Below are positions 58,588 through 64,000 of a stretch of 64,000 nt of DNA, piece after piece. A program made the translations under genes and the position numbers. The notes under the pieces were generated by a model, which was not told the DNA's origin, did not search any database, and was given only the letters and a program-made list of their open reading frames with translations. The DNA is from Sphingomonas sp. PP-CE-1G-424 (lineage in GTDB: Bacteria > Pseudomonadota > Alphaproteobacteria > Sphingomonadales > Sphingomonadaceae). The stretch lies in NCBI RefSeq assembly GCF_004341085.1, contig NZ_SLXW01000003.1, forward strand, positions 310,001-374,000. The letters are read 5' to 3'. Numbering within the stretch: the stretch's first letter is position 1; each line of letters opens with the position of its first letter.

Positions 58588-58604
58588 TTGATAGTGACTC
58601 GCAA
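58588..58604. promoter_or_regulatory. Fur-like box before the siderophore receptor
   Basis: TTGATAGTGACTCGCAA is an imperfect dyad (TTGatAGT / ACTcgCAA around a central G). It resembles alphaproteobacterial Fur-type iron boxes and lies 41 bases before the receptor start, in an AT-richer promoter stretch. Function is inferred. Confidence 0.45.
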
Positions 58605-58645
58605 AAGCGTCTCCGCTAGTCGCCCCCGTAACAAAGGGGTTCAGT

Positions 58646-60937
58646 ATGAGTTTGATGAGCATTTTGCTGGCTGGCGCGACGCTGGTTGGAGAGCCTGCAC
58701 ATGCGACGATCGCGACACCGGTGCGATCGGACGTCGCCGACGACCGCGGGGGTGAGGGGGAGCAGAAGTCGGACGAGATCCTCGTCGTCGGCAAGAGCTA
58801 TGGCCGCGAGGTCGGCAAGACCGTCACCCCGCTCAAGGATACGCCGAATACCGTCACGGTCATCGAGCGCGACCAGATCGAGGCGCAGAACCTGTTCACG
58901 CTCGAAGACGCGCTGACCGCGACCAACGGGATCACGGTCAACGGCGTCGGCAGCGAGGACCCGTCGTTCCTGTCGCGCGGCTTCGTCATCAACAATTACC
59001 TGATCGACGGCGTGCCGACCTTTTCGCTGAACTTTCCCGCGGTCGTCCCCGACCTGTTCTTCTACGACCGGCTCGAGGTGTTGCGCGGCCCCGCCGGTCT
59101 GTTCAGCGGATCGGGCAACCCGGCCGGCAGCATCAACCTCGTGCGCAAGCGTCCGCTCGATGCGCTGCGGGTGCAGGCTAGCGCAGGCTATGGCAGTTAC
59201 GACAACGCCCGGTTCGAACTCGACGTCTCGACGCCGATCGGTTCGAAGGCCGGCATTCGCGTCGGCGCGATGCTGCAGGATCAGGATCAGTTCTTCGACA
59301 CCGCGCACCGCAACCGGCTTGGCGCGTTCGCGGTCGGATCGCTCGAGATCGGCGAGCGCACGACGCTGACGGTCGGCGGGAACTACGATCGGTTCCGCCC
59401 GGCGGTCCAGTCGGGCCTGCCCGGCATCGCGGGCGGTGCCGACGGCAGCGACGGAGCCTTGCTCGACATCGACCGGTCGACCTATCTCGGCGCGGACTGG
59501 AACCGGTTCGAGAGCAAGAGCTGGACCGGGTTCGCCGAACTCACGCACAAGGTCAGCGACCGCTGGACCTTGCGCGCGACCGGACTGTTCACCGATGTCG
59601 ATCGCGTCGACATCTACAGCTATATCGGCAACCAGCCGGTCACCGCCACCAACGGCAGCACCAACCACATCGCCTACCGCGGCGACAGCAAACAGCGGAC
59701 CCGGTCGTTCGACTTCAACGGGATCGGCAGCTTCCCGCTGTTCGGGCGCGACCAGACGCTGATCCTCGGTGGCGATTATCAGGCGAGTTCGGGAACGTCG
59801 TTCGCGACCCGGCTGTCGAACTATGCGCGGATCGACGTCTACAACCCGGTATCCCCGCTCGAACCGCCGCTCGATCCCTACGGCACGCTTCCCTATTATC
59901 CGGTGCAGGGTACGGGGGCGACCTGTCCCACCAGCGGTACCGCGATCAGCCCCGCACCCGCCAATTGCGTGCTTCAGGTCTATGGCGGCTCGGCGACCGA
60001 CGTCGAGCAATACGGGCTGTACGGGCAGATGCGGTTGAGCCCGGTCGCGGGGCTGACGCTGGTCGGGGGTGGACGTCTGACATGGTGGGACACCACCGTG
60101 ACGACGCTGCTCACGCCCACCGGTGCGCTGCCCGCGGCTTCGCGCTACGGCTTCGACAACCGGTTCACGCCCTATGCCGGGATCGTCTGGGACGTGACGC
60201 CGGCGCTCAACATCTACGGGAGCTACGCGGACAGCTTCACGCCGCAGGCGGCGCCGGTCGGTCGGTCGCGGCCCGATGGACGGCAGATCGAACCGCTGAC
60301 CGGCAAGCAGTTCGAGGCGGGAACCAAGCTGTCGCTGATGCACGACCGGCTGTTGCTGTCGGCGGCGGCGTATCAGATCACGCAGTCGAACCGGCTGTAC
60401 AACGATCCGGACCTGCCGACGAGCGTGCTCCAGATCGGCAAGGTGCGCGCGCGGGGGATCGAGACCGAGGTCAGCGGCGAGATCGTGCCGGGCTGGCGGA
60501 TCAATGGTGGCTACAGCTACACGCGAACCAAGTATCTCGAGGACGCCAACCCGCTGTTCGAGGGGATCAGCCTGGTGCCGATCGTCCCGAAGCACATGGC
60601 GAAGATGTTCACCAACTATGCGCCGGTCGCCGGACCGCTTGCCGGCGTCAGTCTAGGCGGTGGCCTGACCTGGTTCGGCAGCACGTTCGGCGGCACGGGG
60701 GCGGTGTTCAATACCGACGGCACGGTCCGCACCCGGTCGAGCATCGTCCGCCAGGGGAGCTATGCGGTGCTCGACCTGCGCGCGGGCTATGCGCTGACCC
60801 CGCGGCTCGGCGTGTCGGTGAACGTCAACAACGTGCTCGACCGCGACTATTATGCGCGGATCAGCTCGACCGGGCGTGGCAATTACTACGGCAGTCCGCG
60901 CACCGCGTTCGCGACGCTGCGGTACACCTTCCAGTGA
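58646..60937 (+). CDS. TonB-dependent siderophore receptor
   Basis: 763 residues of the FhuE/FpvA type. There is a signal peptide (cleavage about residue 20). DEILVVGKSYGREVGKTVTP, PNTVTVIERDQIEAQNLFTL, SFLSRGFVINNYLIDGVPTF and YDRLEVLRGPAGLFSGSGNP are the typical ferric-siderophore plug sequences. The barrel ends RTAFATLRYTFQ; the final Phe is followed by Gln. It leads a four-gene overlapping operon with membrane proteins known from iron uptake loci. The siderophore type cannot be read. Confidence 0.9.
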   Translation: MSLMSILLAGATLVGEPAHATIATPVRSDVADDRGGEGEQKSDEILVVGKSYGREVGKTVTPLKDTPNTVTVIERDQIEAQNLFTLEDALTATNGITVNGVGSEDPSFLSRGFVINNYLIDGVPTFSLNFPAVVPDLFFYDRLEVLRGPAGLFSGSGNPAGSINLVRKRPLDALRVQASAGYGSYDNARFELDVSTPIGSKAGIRVGAMLQDQDQFFDTAHRNRLGAFAVGSLEIGERTTLTVGGNYDRFRPAVQSGLPGIAGGADGSDGALLDIDRSTYLGADWNRFESKSWTGFAELTHKVSDRWTLRATGLFTDVDRVDIYSYIGNQPVTATNGSTNHIAYRGDSKQRTRSFDFNGIGSFPLFGRDQTLILGGDYQASSGTSFATRLSNYARIDVYNPVSPLEPPLDPYGTLPYYPVQGTGATCPTSGTAISPAPANCVLQVYGGSATDVEQYGLYGQMRLSPVAGLTLVGGGRLTWWDTTVTTLLTPTGALPAASRYGFDNRFTPYAGIVWDVTPALNIYGSYADSFTPQAAPVGRSRPDGRQIEPLTGKQFEAGTKLSLMHDRLLLSAAAYQITQSNRLYNDPDLPTSVLQIGKVRARGIETEVSGEIVPGWRINGGYSYTRTKYLEDANPLFEGISLVPIVPKHMAKMFTNYAPVAGPLAGVSLGGGLTWFGSTFGGTGAVFNTDGTVRTRSSIVRQGSYAVLDLRAGYALTPRLGVSVNVNNVLDRDYYARISSTGRGNYYGSPRTAFATLRYTFQ

Positions 60938-61248
60938 CCGCAGGCGACCTGCACGCCCGCGCTCGCTGGGCTCGACGCGGCGATATCGGCCTGCGGGTCA
61001 TCGCCGCGGTGCCGCTCGGCTATGCGACTGCGAGCCTGTGGGCGATGGCGCTCGCGCGCATCCTGCCCGGCGAGCGCACCGAGGCGACCGTCACCGCGAC
61101 GCTGATCGCGCTCGCGCTGTGCGCGGTCGCGGCGATGTGGGCTTTCGCGGCACGAAGCGGCTGGCGCGCGCTGTGGACGCTGGGGGTTGCCGCCGGGATC
61201 GCGGCGGCGATCGCGTGGGTCTCGATCGATGCGACGGGCCGGCTGTGA
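60934..61248 (+). CDS. DUF3649-like small inner-membrane protein
   Basis: 104 residues from a GTG at 60934, overlapping the receptor stop by 4 bases. Three hydrophobic stretches (VIAAVPLGYATASLWAMALA, ATLIALALCAVAAMWAFAAR, LWTLGVAAGIAAAIAWVSI). DUF3649 proteins typically sit between a siderophore receptor and a PepSY membrane protein, as here. The biochemical role is unknown; help in reductive iron release or transport is inferred. Confidence 0.75.
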   Translation: MTAGDLHARARWARRGDIGLRVIAAVPLGYATASLWAMALARILPGERTEATVTATLIALALCAVAAMWAFAARSGWRALWTLGVAAGIAAAIAWVSIDATGRL

Positions 61249-62837
61249 GCAAGGGCTTCCGCCAATCGCAGGCGTTCCTGCACACCTGGTCGGGGATGCT
61301 GCTGGGGTGGATCCTGTTCCTCGTGTTCGTCGCGGGTTCGCTCGCGTTCTGGCGCGAGGGGCTCAACCGCTGGACGCGGCCCGAACTCGCGCGGATCGAA
61401 CAGCCGATGCGCGTGCTGGCGGGATCGCAGGCGTTTCTCGCGAAGACCGCGCCCGATGCGAAGAGCTGGTTCATCCCGATCGTGACCGACCGGATGCCCG
61501 GCGCGCAACTCTTCTGGGTGCCGCAGCCCAAGCCCGGCGAGCCAGCGGGACGGCGCCGCGGTCGCGGCCGTCGCGATACCCAGGCGCTGATCGGCGCGGA
61601 CGGGCAGGTCGCGCACGCCCGCGAGACGCGCGGCGGTGAGTTCTTCTATCGGTTCCATTTCGACCTCCACTACATGCCGGTGATCTGGGCGCGGTGGATC
61701 GTCGGGTTCGCGACGATGATGATGCTCGTCGCGATCCTGAGCGGGATCGTCACGCACAAGAAGATCTTCAAGGACTTCTTCACGCTCCGCCGCGCCAAGG
61801 GCCAGCGATCATGGCTCGACGGACATAATGCGACCGCAGTCCTGGCGCTGCCGTTCCACCTGATGATCACCTATACCGGTCTCGTCACGCTGATGGCGTT
61901 GCTGATGCCCTGGGCGGTCGTCGCCAACTACACCGACGAACGCGTGGTCGCGGCGGCATTGTTCCCGAGCGCGGTAGCGGTCGAGCGAACCGGCCGGCCT
62001 GCGCCGCTGATCGACCTGCGACGGATCGCCGCCGATGCCGAACGCCGTCTGGGCGCGCCGGCGAGTTTCATCGAGGTCAGCGATCCGGGCGATGCCGCGG
62101 CGCGCGTGACGGTGAGCCAGAGTTTCGGCTCGATGCTGTCGTCGCGGACGCCACGCCTCGCCTATGACGGCGTGTCGGGTCGGCTGGTCTGGCGTTCGCC
62201 GATGCCCGGTGCGGCGGCCGAGACGGCCGGGGTGATGATCGGGCTGCATGCCGGACGCTTCGCCGGCTATGGCGGGCGCTGGCTGTATTTCCTGTGCGGG
62301 GTCGCAGGCACGCTGATGGTGGCGAGCGGTCTCGTCCTTTGGACCGTGAAGCGGCGCGAGCGGCTGCCCGATCCCACGCGACCGCATGTCGGCTTCCGGT
62401 TGGTCGAGCGTCTCAACGTCGCGGTGATCGGCGGCTTTCCGCTAGGCGTCGCGGCGTTCTTCTGGGCCAACCGCGTGCTGCCGGTCGATCTCGGTGGCCG
62501 CGCCGAGTGGGAGGTGAATACGCTCTTCATCGTCTGGGCGATGTCGGCGGTCCTGGCGTTCATCGCGACACCCCGCCTTGTCTGGTCGCTGCTGTTCGCC
62601 GCGACGGGCCTGCTGCTGGTGGTGCTCCCGTTCTACGACATCGTCGCCACCGATCGCGGCATGCTCGTCATGCTGGCGCGCGACGACTTCGTCATCGCGG
62701 GTATCGACGCGACGATGGGCGTATTCGGGATCTCGTTCCTCGCAGTCGCGCACCGCGTCGCGCGGCACCGCCCAAGTGCAAAGCGCGTCCGCAAACCCCG
62801 TAGCGCCGAGGCGCGCGTGCTGGAGCCTGCCGAATGA
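61245..62837 (+). CDS. PepSY-associated membrane protein (iron reductase/uptake type)
   Basis: 530 residues from a GTG at 61245, overlapping the previous stop by 4 bases. QSQAFLHTWSGMLLGWILFL is the canonical start of PepSY transmembrane proteins. A periplasmic region with an Arg-rich insert (RRRGRGRRD, near residue 105) and FFYRFHFDLHYMPVIWARWI follows, with further helices GLVTLMALLMPWAVV and YFLCGVAGTLMVASGLVLWT. Conserved histidines in the helices (HTW, HFDLHY, HNAT, HLM) could bind haem. The family is linked to reduction of ferric siderophores in the periplasm; the specific activity here is inferred. Confidence 0.83.
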   Translation: MSKGFRQSQAFLHTWSGMLLGWILFLVFVAGSLAFWREGLNRWTRPELARIEQPMRVLAGSQAFLAKTAPDAKSWFIPIVTDRMPGAQLFWVPQPKPGEPAGRRRGRGRRDTQALIGADGQVAHARETRGGEFFYRFHFDLHYMPVIWARWIVGFATMMMLVAILSGIVTHKKIFKDFFTLRRAKGQRSWLDGHNATAVLALPFHLMITYTGLVTLMALLMPWAVVANYTDERVVAAALFPSAVAVERTGRPAPLIDLRRIAADAERRLGAPASFIEVSDPGDAAARVTVSQSFGSMLSSRTPRLAYDGVSGRLVWRSPMPGAAAETAGVMIGLHAGRFAGYGGRWLYFLCGVAGTLMVASGLVLWTVKRRERLPDPTRPHVGFRLVERLNVAVIGGFPLGVAAFFWANRVLPVDLGGRAEWEVNTLFIVWAMSAVLAFIATPRLVWSLLFAATGLLLVVLPFYDIVATDRGMLVMLARDDFVIAGIDATMGVFGISFLAVAHRVARHRPSAKRVRKPRSAEARVLEPAE

Positions 62838-63115
62838 TCGCCCTGCCGTTGATCCTGTCGATCGCCGCGTTCCTGTCGCTCGGGCTGTCGACCGATGCGC
62901 ATCATCGCCGTCGTTTCGGGGCGTGTCCGTCGGGGGAACGGCGCAGGGCGTTGCGATCGGTCGGTTGGCTTGGCCTCGGAGCTGCGGTCGTACCGGCGAT
63001 ACTGGCGAGCGGATGGGTGTTCGGGCCGATCCTGTGGGTCGCGGCGATCATGGCGGGTGCCGCGGTCGCCTTTCTGGTCCTCAATCTCGTCCCGGATCCA
63101 CGGAGTCGAGCCTGA
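62834..63115 (+). CDS. DUF3325-like small membrane protein
   Basis: 93 residues, 4-base overlap with the PepSY gene. It has an N-terminal helix (LPLILSIAAFLSLGLS), a His/Arg-rich loop (DAHHRRRFG), and two helices (GWLGLGAAVVPAILASGWVF, GPILWVAAIMAGAAVAFLVL). DUF3325 proteins close this type of siderophore operon. Function unknown. Confidence 0.75.
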   Translation: MIALPLILSIAAFLSLGLSTDAHHRRRFGACPSGERRRALRSVGWLGLGAAVVPAILASGWVFGPILWVAAIMAGAAVAFLVLNLVPDPRSRA

Positions 63116-63119
63116 GCAT

Positions 63120-63686
63120 TCAGTCGCGTCCGGCGCCGGGGACGATTCGACGCAGTTCGCGGTGGCCGTCGATCCATTCATGCTTGAGTGCGCCCGCGAT
63201 GTGCAGGCCGACCAGCGCGTAGAGGACATAGGCGAGCCAGGCATGCGCGGCGCCGAACACCGCATGCAGCGTCTCGCGCGTCGCGGGATCGATCGACCCG
63301 AACGCGATCCGCGGCCACTGGACCAGGCCGTAGAGATACATCGGATGAGTCGCGGCATCCTTCCACGCCGAATCCATGATCCAGCCCGACAATGGCATCG
63401 CGAAGATGATCGCATAGAGCAGCCAATGCGTGACATGCGATACCGTAACCTCCCAGCGCTGGTAGCGGGTCGGCAGCGCCGGCGGGCGGTGCGTCGCCCG
63501 CCACAGCAGCCGCATGATCGCCAGCCCCAGCACGGTGATGCCGATCGACTTGTGCAGGTCGATCACGGGGCGGACATGATCGTCGGCGAGATACGGCCAG
63601 ACCCACGCAAGCCCGACATTGACGACGATTCCGAGGGCGACCAGCCAATGAAGCGCGATCGCGACCCCGGTATATTTCCTGACCAT
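63120..63686 (-). CDS. Cytochrome b561
   Basis: 188 residues from ATG 63686; a longer frame to 63755 adds a basic leader without support. Four transmembrane helices carry the haem-ligand histidines: His13 in IALHWLVALG, His45 in IDLHKSIGIT, His141 or His148 in HAVFGAAHAW, and His162 in LVGLHIAGAL. It is a di-haem b-type electron carrier (YceJ-like) that moves electrons from quinol to periplasmic acceptors. It is convergent with the iron operon. Confidence 0.88.
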   Translation of the reverse strand: MVRKYTGVAIALHWLVALGIVVNVGLAWVWPYLADDHVRPVIDLHKSIGITVLGLAIMRLLWRATHRPPALPTRYQRWEVTVSHVTHWLLYAIIFAMPLSGWIMDSAWKDAATHPMYLYGLVQWPRIAFGSIDPATRETLHAVFGAAHAWLAYVLYALVGLHIAGALKHEWIDGHRELRRIVPGAGRD

Positions 63687-63779
63687 CCGCCTGTGCCTCG
63701 CTCGTTGTTGCCGGCCCTTCGTCTGCGGGAGCGATTTCCGCAATAGCCCATTCATCCTTGACGCGGTACGCGCGCCGCG

Positions 63780-64000
63780 ATGCTATCGATGACCACCATA
63801 TTCACCGCGCAATCGCCGCGCCTGTCGCCGCGACCGATCCCGATCGTCAGCCGCCTGATCGGCTTTGCGGTGCCGCTCGTCTTCCTGGCGCTCGTGCTCC
63901 AGGCGTTCCTGCACCAGGGGCTTGCGGTGTGGTCGGTCGGGATCGCCTATATCCTCTACGATACCACGCTGCTGGTGTTCACCGCCTGGCAGATTCGCGA
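63780..64000 (+). CDS. N-terminal fragment of a membrane protein (cut by window edge)
   Basis: Reading from ATG 63780 (or ATG 63789 in the same frame), about 70 codons are open to the window edge. SRLIGFAVPLVFLALVLQAF and GLAVWSVGIAYILYDTTLLV are two hydrophobic segments, followed by FTAWQIR. The layout recalls membrane glycosyltransferases with N-terminal helices, but too little is visible to decide. It is divergent from cytochrome b561. Confidence 0.55.
   Translation, partial: MLSMTTIFTAQSPRLSPRPIPIVSRLIGFAVPLVFLALVLQAFLHQGLAVWSVGIAYILYDTTLLVFTAWQIR

Overview
The window looks like a chromosome segment of an aerobic, glycan-scavenging alphaproteobacterium of the Sphingomonas type. The reasons are a high GC content, five large TonB-dependent receptors (TBDRs), a receptor/halogenase glycan locus of the kind common in sphingomonads and Caulobacter, and the oxygen-dependent (CobG-type) cobalamin pathway. 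I see no tRNA, rRNA, CRISPR array, prophage or insertion sequence. All family assignments come from reading motifs by eye, with no database search.

Layout. 1-2773: glycerol use (glpK cut by the left edge, divergent from glpD-glpR). 2817-3545: a broken GH3 glucosidase remnant, then an AT-richer gene-poor stretch. 4163-8061: a large catalase, a small Ala/Lys-rich protein and a short soluble PAS chemoreceptor. 8296-12132: TBDR plus phytase-type acid phosphatase. 12457-23288: a metal island with a Zur-like box, a DUF2946 protein, a TBDR, a two-component system and a CzcBAC-type efflux pump. 23302-26581: a protease-like protein without its catalytic motif and an orphan TBDR.

26937-41738 is a locus best explained as attack on type II (arabino)galactan. 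It holds a GH30 endo-galactanase-like enzyme, GH27 alpha-galactosidase, FadR-type GntR regulator, glycan TBDR, DUF6445 protein, tryptophan-halogenase-like flavoenzyme, GH2 beta-galactosidase, GH43 exo-beta-1,3-galactanase-like enzyme and a second GH43. Sites resembling the FadR-family operator TNGTNNNACNA occur before the GH27, TBDR and GH2 genes, which suggests one regulon.

41808-56533 is cobalamin synthesis and cobalt uptake: cbtAB and cobW each sit behind a cobalamin riboswitch. The minus-strand series cobW-N-G-H-I-J then cobL-E-M-B-F is mostly joined by 1-19 base overlaps, with cobK inserted on the opposite strand. Together these genes cover precorrin-2 to cobyrinic acid a,c-diamide and one cobaltochelatase subunit; cobA, cobS, cobT and the late steps are not here. 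A diguanylate cyclase follows. 58588-63115 is an iron-uptake unit (Fur-like box, siderophore TBDR, DUF3649, PepSY membrane protein, DUF3325), then a cytochrome b561 and the start of a membrane protein cut by the right edge.
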